Below the pieces are notes generated by a model. The model made no database searches and had not been told where the DNA came from. It saw nothing but the letters and a program-made list of their open reading frames with translations. From positions 1,100,501 to 1,164,500 of the forward strand of contig JAUTXW010005194.1 of NCBI GenBank assembly GCA_030620095.1: 64,000 bases of DNA. The letters are read 5' to 3'. Each line of letters opens with the position of its first letter. Position 1 is the first letter of the stretch. Below, in pieces: positions 30,945 through 41,690 of this stretch. Both the position numbers and the translations under genes were made by a program. Source of the stretch: Kuschelorhynchus macadamiae. Its lineage: Eukaryota; Arthropoda; Insecta; Coleoptera; Curculionidae.

Positions 30945-32539
30945 TTTATGGGGGATTATTAGTTTTTGCACAATTGCAATTTGAATTTTTTAATGCCATG
31001 TCTTTCAGCGTGCCTGGAAGCGTTTTCGATGATCCGATTTGAATTCTGCAAAGTCATATAGAAACTAGAATTATCATACTATAAAAAGTATATTTTCATT
31101 TCGCGCTAAAATTATATGAAATAGATAAAATATGCTTCCAAACCTATAAGCCTGACATGTCACCCCTCTAAAGTATTGGAAAAGCAATTGTTTATATATT
31201 TTATATATAATATTGTTAATATCTGAGGTAACACAATTCCTCTTAGAAAGTCAGGTATTACCCCCACACGGCGCGGTTTCTTGCCTCAGAGGACAACCAT
31301 TTCAGATCAACTTGAGTGCTTGCAACTCTTTCACGTACTTGCTGAAAATTCTGGCTTAGTATTTTAAATATATAGGTGATCCACTAAGAGGTCACTCAAA
31401 AAAGCTCAATAAGGAAAAAGGTTCAACCCTAGCACGCAAAAACTTCCTGTCAAATCGAGTTATATATAGATGAAATGCATTGGAGGAAGCTACAGTTGGA
31501 GCACCAAACAAAAAAATATTTAAAAACAAAGTCAACATCAACCTAAAAACCATAAACGTAAACCTAATCCATTATCGTTAAAAATTTAAAGATAAATTAA
31601 TAACAAAAGCAATAATTATTACATACTGAATAAATCAGTAAAAGTGGGACATCAACTAACCAAATTGTGATGTGGTGTCGAAAGGTGACGTTTAAGTGAA
31701 ACTGACAAATGGCAGTATCTCATCTACTTTTACTACTGCTAATGAATAATAATAATAATAATGTTGTCAAATAGATGGCCTGTAACGGCAAAGTTTATGA
31801 ACTGTTTGTTGGAAAAATTAAACCCCATTTTTATTGGACTTTCGGTTTATTGACCCATCCCCAGACTGCGTATTGAGGCAACACTAATTAACTTATCCCC
31901 ACCTATACAATTAGCCTATGTGAATTTGAAAATGAGGTTTTCTGTAAAAAATATTCATTCAAAAGGTCATATTCGATTTTCATATTACTTGGATTTCTGT
32001 TAAAAATATAGGTACAAGCAATAATTAATATTTTTTGGACAACGAAAGTTGATTGATTAAATTAGAATGGTGAGTGATACAGTGTTCAATTATATTATAA
32101 ACATCTTAATCAATTTATAACTATGAAAATTATTTGAAAATACAGAGATGTAATTTTATCAAAATCGGACCACATATTGATATCGTATATTTTTAACTGA
32201 TCTGGCTTTATTGCTGCAAAATATGGATTGCTTTTTTGTTTTTATTGGAGAAATAAAATTTTATAATTGAATTTTGTTGTACATATTATGTTCTTTTTTA
32301 CTGCTGAGATACTGTGTATGGTGATATTAAAACAAACATGTTTAAAGTTACAGGTAATTCGCCAGTTTTATAGCGTTGAAAATATATTAAATGTTATTGG
32401 TCTAGGCCCGTGGAAAATCTGACGAGTGTTGCCAAAAACAGGCATCTGTTGTTTTTTAATGAGACAATAAAATGAATTTGACCAACCTGATGATTTAGGA
32501 ATTTTTAACGGCTTAATATGTTTTACAGCTTAATTTGAC
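30945..32539. other. AT-rich spacer with an (AAT)n microsatellite
   Basis: No genes recognised. An (AAT)5-6 tract lies at 31746-31764. A GC-richer patch at about 31260-31320 resembles no element I know. Confidence 0.4.
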
Positions 32540-33240
32540 AAATTTTTACCAGAATATTTGAAAAAATCTACGACATACAAACAGACAGGTGTTGGTTGTC
32601 TGACTGTCCGTTTATCTATCGGTCTGCCTGTTCGCGGCATAAATAAAAAACTACTTACCCGATTGATTTCAAATTTTGATCAAAAATTAAGGGTCATATG
32701 GGAATGATCTGGTAACATTTTCGTAAAGATCCAATGTGGCAAAACAAAATGGCGGCCTAGTGAAATGTTAAAAAATTATTACTAAAAACCTGCCTATTCA
32801 ATTTATTTCATATTTTGCCCAAAAAATCAAGTATTATGTAGAAATCAACTAGTAAAATTTTTGTCCGAATCCAAGATGGCGGAACAAAATGGCGGCTTAA
32901 TAAAATATTTAAAAAATCAGCCTAAAAAACTACTTAACGGACTGATTCTTAAATTGTGTGCCATAACTAATTTTGTGAATGATAGAGATGAATTAGTAAA
33001 ATTGTGGTACTTATTCAAGAGGAGGGACAAAATGGCGGTCTGTTGAAATGTTTATAATCGTGAAAAAAATTATCCCCTCAGGTTTTACATATATTCACGT
33101 TTTAGCGACCTTAGATGCCAAAAAATAGGTTTTATCAATTCCGTCGGCCCGTCTGTCGGTGTGTCTGTCTGTCTGTCAGTTCGCGGTGTAACTTAAAAAC
33201 TACTTATATCAGTTAAAAAATAATAAAAGTCAAAGTCTGA
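32540..33240 (+). repeat. Dispersed GATGGCGG repeat, multiple units
   Basis: Head segment (GTCTGACTGTCCG, TTCGCGGCATAA) followed by two to three units of about 130-150 bp: ACTACTTACCCGATTGATTT, then AAAAATCAAGTATTATGTAG, GGTAAAATTTTTG, ATCCAAGATGGCGG, AACAAAATGGCGGC and TTAAAAAATCAGCCT. A second head segment starts at about 33050. The 61-codon frame at 32861-33046 lies in this repeat and is not a gene. Confidence 0.75.
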
Positions 33241-33267
33241 TGTGTATTTGATTAAATTAAGCCTAAT

Positions 33268-33314
33268 GTATCTAAGGTGACATGTTTCGCCCAACGGGCA
33301 TCATCAGACCTAAA
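33268..33314 (-). ncRNA. Hammerhead ribozyme motif (canonical core), Penelope type
   Basis: Minus strand: stem I AGGT pairing ACCT; CTGATGA (complement at 33301-33307); stem II GCCC/GGGC with a GTT loop; GAAA (complement at 33285-33288); then CATGTC, making stem III A-U and C-G closed by an AU loop. The GUC cleavage triplet is at 33281-33279. All invariant core bases are present. The stem III sequence ACAUGU is self-complementary, as in dimeric Penelope hammerheads. The adjacent sequence is probably Penelope terminal repeat, but no Penelope coding sequence is next to it. Confidence 0.8.
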
Positions 33315-33393
33315 AAGAATTAATTTTAAACACGAAAATAATAAAAGTTTACAAACATTTATACTGACACCAAATAAAAATAAAATATATGTA

Positions 33394-35757
33394 CCGGGTG
33401 GTCGAAATTGGTCTGTTTTAACAGAGAAAACCTATTTCCTGACTAGATAGAGCAAAACTGACTTAGGTGTCATGGGCTCGATTTCTGAGAAATGTTTAAT
33501 GGCAAAAACCGCCTGCCGATATTTTCACTGCCAACTGAGATATAGGGCGTTTTTCAATTTTCGGCCATTTTGAAAATTGTCCATAACTTTTTTATTTTGC
33601 GGAATATTAACATTCTGCAAAGACATTCTAAAGGCACTTTTTTATGTGCAATCCAGTGGCGTACTCAGATTTTTTCTATAGTTGTCCGTTTTATCATAAA
33701 TAGGCAAAACTTTTTTTTTTCAAATGGAAATCATAGTTGGCTATAAATTATAAAAAATGCTCGCGTTTAGCCCTTTTCAGTGATATAAAGTTGTAGGTAC
33801 TTATTTTCAAAAATAACGAAAATATTAGGTGTTTTTGGTTTACATCGAAGTAGGCCTTGGAATAATGACGCGCTTTCAATATTTTGAATATATTGCTGTC
33901 AGATTACTGTAGTCTGGTGTAATTATTGCGTTTTGGTGTTATCTTTATAAAGTTGTGTTAAGTTGCTGACAAAATATGTTTGAGAATTATGAAAAGTATG
34001 ATATGTTAAAATGTTACATATTATCTAACGAAGTTCCTGAAGCAGCTAGTGAATTATATTTTAATACATTTCCCGAGCGACGTCAACCGGATAACCGAAT
34101 TTATCAAACATTAAAAAGTAATTTAGTAAATTACGGAAGTTTTAAAAAGTTAAGAACAAGACATTATGAACTAAAGGAAGAAAAGGAAATCCAGCAGCTA
34201 AATATAATTGGTGAGGTATTAGATCATCCTGGCACCTCCTCTCGAACATTGGCTAATATAACGAATGTTCCAAAGACCACCGTTTTAAAAATACTCAAGA
34301 AACATAAATTCAAACCGTACAGAACGAGAAGAGTTCATCAACTCCGTGAAGGGGACGCCGCTAGAAGATTGAGATTTTGTCAGTGGTATGAGCAAAAATT
34401 CATGGAGAATGAGAATTTTCCATTAAATATTATTTGGAGTGATGAATCCAGAGTAGATACTTCTGGTATATTTAATAGATATAATTCATATCACTGGTCC
34501 ACTGAAAATCCACACGTAGTTGTGCAACAAGACCGGCAAGGTCGGTGTGGATTCAATATATGGGTGGGGATATTCCGAGGAAGATTTGTGGGACCTTATT
34601 TTTACGATGGAAATTTAACTGCAGATGATTATGTAAATATTTTGCGCACATATATTGTCCCTTTGTTGGAAGACATACCTTTAGCTGATGCCAGAAATAT
34701 CTACTATCAACAAGATGGTTGTCCCCCGCACAATGCAAGGATCACAACTGATCTTTTAAACTTCGAATTTCGAGAAAATTGGATTGGTACGTGGGGCCCC
34801 ATACCTTGGCCTGCTAAGTCCTGTGACTTAACTCCCTTAGATTTTTTTTTGTGGGGAAGATTGAAGGACTTGATATTTAAAGGAAGAACCTTTCACACAA
34901 AAGAAGAATTGCAAGAGGCCACTAGGCAAGCTTTTGCATCTATTAGCCCAGTTGAACTAATAAATAGTTGCAACTCGGTACGCAAAAGATGCTTAGTTTG
35001 TATTCAACAGGGAGGGGCTCAATTTGAACAACTTCTCTAAATATATTTATCAGAAACCTATCTAACTAAATACCTAGATTTTCATAATTATTTTTTATTT
35101 TCACTTGTAGCTGTAAATAGTAGTTTAGTTTGTTAATTTTGTTCAACTTTGCTATGTAAACAAAAAAAAATAAAAAAAATTAATAATAAATAATTAAAAT
35201 AACGTTAGCTAGTGTTATTTAAAGTTGTGTTTAAGTTGCTAACAAACTATAAATCTTAACAATACATAATTGAGATATTGTCATCACAAATCAAAGCCTA
35301 TTTCGATGTAAACCAAAAACACCTAATATTTTCGTTATTTTTGAAAATAAGTACCTACAACTTTATATCACTGAAAAGGGCTAAACGCGAGCATTTTTTA
35401 TAATTTATAGCCAACTATGATTTCCATTTGAAAAAAAAAAGTTTTGCCTATTTATGATAAAACGGACAACTATAGAAAAAATCTGAGTACGCCACTGGAT
35501 TGCACATAAAAAAGTGCCTTTAGAATGTCTTTGCAGAATGTTAATATTCCGCAAAATAAAAAAGTTATGGACAATTTTCAAAATGGCCGAAAATTGAAAA
35601 ACGCCCTATATCTCAGTTGGCAGTGAAAATATCGGCAGGCGGTTTTTGCCATTAAACATTTCTCAGAAATCGAGCCCATGACACCTAAGTCAGTTTTGCT
35701 CTATCTAGTCAGGAAATAGGTTTTCTCTGTTAAAACAGACCAATTTCGACCACCCTG
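33394..35757 (+). mobile_element. DD41D element B, apparently intact
   Basis: TA duplications at 33392-33393 and 35758-35759. TIRs of about 463 bp (33394-33856 and 35295-35757) differ by only a few bases (one is at the second position, CCGGGTGG against CAGGGTGG). The outer sequence is CGGGTGGTCGAAATTGGTCT. One uninterrupted transposase ORF fills the middle. Near-identical long TIRs plus an open ORF imply recent insertion or recent homogenisation of the arms. The TA target places it in the IS630-Tc1-mariner superfamily. Confidence 0.9.
33976..35040 (+). CDS. IS630-Tc1-mariner (DD41D) transposase, full length
   Basis: 354 codons, no stop. The N-terminal ~120 residues contain helix-turn-helix-like blocks (SSRTLANITNVPKTTVLKIL at about 88-107, KKHKFKPYRTRR), which in this superfamily bind the TIRs. 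The catalytic core has D156 in IIWSDESRVD, D247 in YYQQDGCPPHN and D289 in DLTPLDFFLWG. Forty-one residues lie between the second and third aspartates, the spacing of the DD41D group (known as rosa/Visitor-like in the literature). SCD replaces the common SPD before LTPLD. The enzyme would cut and paste its element at TA. The start ATG is the first in frame and follows the left TIR by about 120 bp. Confidence 0.92.
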   Translation: MFENYEKYDMLKCYILSNEVPEAASELYFNTFPERRQPDNRIYQTLKSNLVNYGSFKKLRTRHYELKEEKEIQQLNIIGEVLDHPGTSSRTLANITNVPKTTVLKILKKHKFKPYRTRRVHQLREGDAARRLRFCQWYEQKFMENENFPLNIIWSDESRVDTSGIFNRYNSYHWSTENPHVVVQQDRQGRCGFNIWVGIFRGRFVGPYFYDGNLTADDYVNILRTYIVPLLEDIPLADARNIYYQQDGCPPHNARITTDLLNFEFRENWIGTWGPIPWPAKSCDLTPLDFFLWGRLKDLIFKGRTFHTKEELQEATRQAFASISPVELINSCNSVRKRCLVCIQQGGAQFEQLL

Positions 35758-35759
35758 TA

Positions 35760-36029
35760 TATATAAAAAAAAGTCTCAGAGTTAAAAATATAATAGAAGT
35801 AGACAACATTGACAACGGTGACAAGAACGAAGGATAGAACAGAAAAACACTATATAGGGCGTTGACTGACACATCAGAAGACCAGAAATTGGCTAAGGAA
35901 AGACGAATATTCTTGGTAGATGAGGTCGATAATCTTAAAAAGAAGAGAGAAAATTATGACATAAGGACAAGTTGACAATTGACAATCTAACAGCTGTTTG
36001 TATTAATCGATGTTATTCAAAACTAAATG
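35760..36029. other. Spacer, possible Penelope terminal-region remainder
   Basis: Sequence continuing the region interrupted by element B. No coding motif is firm. Given the hammerhead motif just left of element B, it may be more of the same Penelope terminal repeat, but this is a guess. Confidence 0.3.
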
Positions 36030-36567
36030 TGGTTCAAAATTAAAAAAATCGTTGAAGCAATTAAAAATGAGGCTTCTCTTAATATTTTGATAAAAATCCA
36101 ATATGGCAAAACAAGATGGCGACCTAGTGAATCATAAAAAAAATATTACTAAAAAAACTAATTGTCAAATTTACCTCAAATTTTTCACAAAAATCGAGTT
36201 TTACATAGGAATGAAGTGGTGACATTTTCATATGAACGTAAGATAGCAAAACAAAATGGCGGCCTAATAAAATATTTTAAAAATCAGCCTCAAAAAACTA
36301 TTTATTAGGTTAATTTCGAATTTTGTGCAAGTATTAAGTGTGATATAGAGATAAACTGGTAAAGTTGTGGTACGAATTCAAGATGTCGGCCAAATAAATC
36401 TTTAAAAAATTAAATTTTGTAGACAAATTAAATGTGACAAAGAGATAAACTGGTGAGAATTCAGCAGGACGTAACAAAATGGCAGTGTTTGTCAATGGAA
36501 ATACTACTTATTGAATTTATTTTAAATTATGTCCAAAAATCAAGTGTGGCAAAGGTGGAAACTGGTA
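36030..36567 (+). repeat. Dispersed GATGGCGG repeat, three units
   Basis: Units containing AATCCAATATGGCAAAACAA GATGGCG, AAAATGGCGGCCTAATAAAA, TATTTTAAAAATCAGCCTC and AAACTGGTAAA. The array is cut at AAACTGGTAAA by a minus-strand LINE and appears to resume at about 41735 (AATGGCGACTAATAAAAATG). Confidence 0.7.
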
Positions 36568-36711
36568 AATTATTGGTAATAATAATAATTTATAATATGA
36601 TAATATATATATAATAATATTTCACCAATAAAACAGATGTGTATAATATACAATCAGTAATTGGAAAAAACGTCAAAAAGAGTAAATCAAGTATACCTAC
36701 TTACAAAAGTA

Positions 36712-39155
36712 CAGGGTGTCCGGATTTGGTTGCAAAAGCAGGGTATCTCGCTTATTTTTAAAGATAGAACCTTGCGATTTTCACGAACCTGAGCTAATTT
36801 TTTGTGAAACTCATGAAGCCGTAAACAAAATTTTCATAGCCTTCTTCGTTTATGAGATACAGGGCGAAATAGAAAATTTTGCATTTTGGGACCCCCCTCG
36901 TAACTCGGTTATCCTTTAACTTAACGCAAAGGGAAAAATTGCTGCTTATGTAGTTTTTTACGCTGGATCCAGTGGCGTAGTCATATTTTTGATTTGAGTT
37001 GTTATTTTTTAGATGTGACCCAAAGTTGTGTTTTTTTAAATGGGACACCCTGTATATTTGTCCAGAAATTGATTTGTGCTTTTAAAAGCTTCTCAAAAAT
37101 ATATAATAGTATGGGTCTATTTTAATAAACAACAACAAAAATCCTAACTTTTATAATTATCATCCCAAATTTTGCAGTAGGCCATGCAAAACAATGCTGC
37201 CTTTTATTTAAGGTCGCTAACAATATCTACATCCTAACAATAAATCAAAATAAATATGTAATTAAATCTATTTATCAAAATATTTATTGATAATCTCGCA
37301 CCAAAAAAGTACCACCTACCTAGATTTATGTAACACAAGAACAAAACAGTAATAAAGTATTATGTAACAAACCTTTCAGCAAAAATCAACTGTCATATAA
37401 GAACTGCAGTAACCAAGGAAATCAAAAGAGCTGTTCAAACTGATTTCCATTTTGTTCTATGCATGCTTCGCACAATTTTCCTATTCGTTTTAGGGAATTA
37501 AGCAAAATAACGGGATGATTTTGTAAATAGCGAAAATTTTCTCTTATTGCATTTCCTAAATCTTGGACATTATCATAGTGGTCTTTGTAAATTCTATTTT
37601 CCAGATATCCCCATAGAAAGAAATCTAAAATCGACAAATCTGGGGACCTAGGAGGCCATCTTATAGGTCCATTTGTTCCGATCCATTGATTGGTAAAATT
37701 ATTGTCCAGAAATAATCTCGTCATTCCAGAATTGTGTGCAGGAGCACCGTCCTGTTGAAAATAAATTTCGTTAATTTGCGCTAGAGGAACATCGTCAAGT
37801 AATTCAGGTATAGCTGCGTCTAAAATTTCTATATAGCGATTGGCTGTTAGATTTCCCTCAAATATATAAAATTTTATATGTGTTCCTAATATGAAGCAGG
37901 ACACATTTAGACCAAACCTGCCTTGCTGTCTTCTGGGAAATATTTGGTGTTGATTTTCCTGGGACCAGAATCTACTATTTTGTGCCTATTGAGTATACCA
38001 GAATTACTGAAATGTGCTTCGTCTGACCATATAACCTTCCTTTCAAAATCTCTAACCATATCGCATCTTTCTCGAAACCAATTGCAGAAGACTACCCGAC
38101 GCTCTGCATCCCCTGGCTGTAAGTGCTGCACGAGCCTAAATTTGTATGGGTGGTATTTGTGCTTTTTTAGAATTTCTTGAACTCTAGTTTTTGGAATCCC
38201 TATGCTCTTTTCACTGGCCCTACAAGAGTTTGTAGGGTAAGCTTCTGCATTAGCCAAAACCGTAATTTCCTCAGCCTCCCGATTTTCTTTATTATATGTT
38301 TTCGTACGAAGTTTGATAAATGATCCGTGATTAAGTAAATTCTTTTTTATCCGATAAAAAGTGGATATATTAGGGTGCCTCCTTTCTGGATATCTAAATA
38401 AAAATTAAGGAATAGTATTTCAACATACCTAAAAATTAACTATTTACCTGTTAAAATACATCTCAGAAGCCCCTTCAACATTTTCATTACTTAATATAAA
38501 ACAAGCTAACATATCGTACTTTTCATAATGTTCGAAAGTTTGGTTTTCTTCCATAATAATACAAATATATTTTTACACAATAAATAAATACAAAAAACTA
38601 GCGCTATATTTTATATACGCGTACAAAATTGGGAAATGTCATTTGCTTCCAAGAAAACAAAAGAAAACGGCATCGTTTTGCATGGCCTACTGCAAAATTT
38701 GGGATGATAATTATAAAAATTAGGATTTTTGTTGTTGTTTATTAAAATAGACTCATACTATTATATATTTTTGAGAAGCTTTTAAAAGGACAAATCAATT
38801 TCTGGACAAATATACAGGGTGTCCCATTTAAAAAAACACAACTTTGGGTCATATCTAAAAAATAACAACTCAAATGAAAAATATGACTACGCCACTGGAT
38901 CCAGCGTAAAAAACTGCATAAGCAGCAATTTTACCCTTTGCGTTAAGTTAAAGGATAACCGAGATACGAAGGGGGTCCCAAAATGCAAAATTTTCTATTT
39001 CGCCCTGTATCTCATAAACGAAGAAGGCTATGAAAATTTTGTTTACGGCTTCATGAGTTTCACAAAAAATTAGCTCAGGTTCGTGAAAACCGCAAGGTTC
39101 TATCTTTAAAAATAAGCGAGATACCCTGCTTTTGCAACCAAATCCGGACACCGTG
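36712..39155 (-). mobile_element. DD41D element C with paired 341-bp terminal modules
   Basis: TA/CAGGGTGTCCGGATTTGG at 36710 and the inverted end GGACACCGTG/TA at 39155. Arms are inverted over about 485 bp (to about 37195 and from about 38675). Each arm contains a second end: ATGGGACACCCTG/TA at 37052 and TA/CAGGGTGTCCCAT at 38815. So 36712-37052 and 38815-39155 are two inverted 341-bp modules, each with its own inverted ends and TA flanks, bracketing a core of about 1.76 kb with the transposase. It sits in the 3' UTR of a minus-strand LINE. Confidence 0.8.
37422..38554 (-). pseudogene. DD41D transposase C (54-bp intron, one frameshift)
   Basis: Exon 1 38554-38448: starts MEENQTFEHYEKYDMLACFI and ends SEMYFNR. 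A 54-bp intron at 38394-38447 (AACAG/GTAAAT ... TTATTTAG/A) splits that last codon. Exon 2 continues YPERRHPNISTFYR, IPKTRVQEILKKHKYHPY, then KVIWSDEAHF (first aspartate). A one-base shift near 37983 changes frame to SRFWSQENQHQ and GRFGLNVSC; the rest has IYFQQDGAPAHN (second aspartate) and RWPPRSPDLSILDFFLWG (third, 41 residues later; ILD replaces PLD). It ends EQNGNQFEQLF. It is close to copy B in sequence but B lacks the intron. Confidence 0.85.
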
Positions 39156-39299
39156 TACATCGCCAAAAAACGTATAGGTAAGTAAATAAATCATTACTAG
39201 AAAAGGAAAAATTCGAAAAATAAATACATTAGATACGTAGTTTAGAAAAAAAACTTAAAAAAACTAAAAACTAATTTAAGAACTCTTGAACGGAATACA

Positions 39300-41690
39300 A
39301 ATTACTCTCCACAAGATATTATTTTAATTTACGTTTAGAAGATTTAAGATTATCAGCATCTTTAATATCATTATTTAATCTATTAAAAAATCTACATGCA
39401 ATATACATTACATTTTTTTGAAAAAATTCGGATTTATGAGATTTAGGTAGTAGTAATGTTCTATCTCTAGTACTGTAACTATGTGAAGCGCGATTGCCTT
39501 GAAGGTTTTTAATATTCTGATAACCAAAAACGGTCAATTTAAATATGTAGATTCCAGCCAGGGTCAATATTTTTAATTGCATGAAATAGTCTCGACACGA
39601 ATCTGTAAATGAAAGACCACACAAAATTCGGATCGCATACTTTTGAAGCAAAAAGACTCTTGTCGCGTCCGAGCTTGAACCTCAATTTATGATGCCATAG
39701 GACAGGTGCGCGTGTATATTAGAATAATATACCGACATCATAGCATTTTGACTACAATAACTTGACAATGATTTCAAACCATAACAATTTTTTCTTAACT
39801 TTCTACATAGATTTTCTATATGTTTTCCCCATCTTAGGTTTTCATCAATTTCCAAGCCCAACATTACTGACGACTTGGAAGGTGTAATAGGACCAATGTC
39901 AGTTTCATGAAGTAAAAAATTGTCATTGTTTGGTTTTTTATTTGAAAATACAACGAAATTTGTTTTACTTTGATTTATAATCAAACAATTCTTCTTGGAC
40001 CACAACATAATACCATTATAAACCAAATCTGCTGTTCTTTTGAGAGATAGTGCACTCTTTTCCACGATCACAATGTTTGTATCATCTGCGTATGATATGA
40101 CAGAAATACTAGTGGAAATATTCTTTAAGTGGGAAATAAGATCATTAGAATAAACAAGACAACGAGCAGTAGACCTTGGGGAACACCCTGATTTACTGGC
40201 GATGAGTTGCTTCCCATCCCATTAACCATAAAACACTGTTGACTTCCACTTAAATAAGACTCCATGAGCTTCCACGCCTGTCCTCTAATACTAAAACGAT
40301 GCAACTTTATTAACAATAGCTCATGGCTGACCATATCAAATGCTCGGAAAAAATCCACAAATAAGCCCAATACATGAAGGTGTTTATCAATTGTATCGAC
40401 AACTGTCGATTGGAAATCGCAAAGGGCATTTTCAGCACTACGTGATTCCGTAAAACCATGTTGAGAAACGCTGATAATATTATTTTTATTAAAATAATTG
40501 ATGTTTCAAATTCAACTTATTTTAATTTTAGAAATGCTTGTTGGCAGACTTATGCCTCTATAATTTGAATAATCATTAGAATCTTTTTATATAGTGGAAT
40601 GATAATTGCAAACTTCAATTGTTCAGAAAATATTTCATACTGCGCTGAGAGATTTATCAAGTACGTTAAAACATCACACGAAGCAAAACCACATTTTTTC
40701 AACAAATTATTGGATATACCATCATGTCCTGTGGCGTTTGAGTTATTAAGTTGTACAATAAATGATAAAATATCTTGTTTACATATGAGTGACAGAAATA
40801 ATGTATTTATACAAGGTGGGACACAATTATCAACAAATACTTTGTCGATATTATTATTACTAAGAGGGATATTAGTAAATTGATAACTAAAATTACTTGC
40901 AGCTACATTATCTGGAACTATTTCGCCATTTTCAATTATTTTCAGTTCCGTGTAAGATTTTTTTGTGACGTTTTTATAATTTGCCACATGACCTTTGATT
41001 TATTGCTTGAGTTTTGAATTATTTTATCATTTTGTTGTATAAAAAAAGTTTATGTTTTTCCTTATAAATACTGTTAATATGTTTGCTAATATACTTGTAT
41101 CTGATATTATTTTTTTATAGGTCAGTGAACAAAGTAATCTTATCTTTTAGGCGAATTAGCTCCGGCGATAGATCTACCTTTCTTTGTTTATTTTTAGTGC
41201 TGTTATTTGTTTTAACTAATGGAAAGTTCAATTCATAATAACAAAAAAATTGCCTGGCAAAGACTTCAAAAGCAGGATTGGGACAATAGTCACGTCGCAT
41301 AACATAGCTTGACGTGGTGTCTTTTTTATCAGTTCTGATAACATCGATTTTCAGAAAAGCTGAGAGAAATGATCTGACAAGCCCAGATCAACAACAGATG
41401 TTTGAAAACTGTGTGTTTGAACTTCTTAAAAAATTATCAATGTCCTTGAATTTGTAGCCACTCTCGTGGGTTCCTTAATAGTATGTATAATATTAAAAAT
41501 AGCAGTTAAATCTAGAAAAATCGATAGTTATGTACTATGCTCAAAAAAGTTTAAATTAAAATCACCCCCAATAACAAGTGTAGAAAGCGGATCAAATTGA
41601 TTTTCGAGTAGCACGTTAAAACATGTTAAAAAAAGCCTTAAAATCTCCTTTAGGGGGTATATATAGAACAATTGACTTTAATTTCTAACC
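39300..41690 (-). pseudogene. LINE endonuclease and reverse transcriptase, degraded
   Basis: Reading 5' to 3' on the minus strand: a decayed endonuclease at about 41600-41380 (IGGDFNLNFF, then LGLSDH), a linker, and the RT at 40987-40550 (NATGHDGISNNLLKKC, LKFAIIIPLYKK). At 40370-40125 comes LFVDFFRAFDMVSHELLLIK, FSIRGQAWKLMESYLSGSQ and NQGVPQG. At 40110-39682 the active site (VISYADDTN around 40100) is followed by KKNCLIINQSKTNFVVFSNK. The C-terminus is at 39651-39319 (LQKYAIRILCGLSF, RFFNRLNNDIKD). There are at least four frame changes. Confidence 0.8.

Noticed and set aside
32861..33046. 61-codon plus-strand frame (MSESKMAEQNGG...)
   Set aside because: It lies wholly within the dispersed GATGGCGG repeat and is an accident of that sequence.
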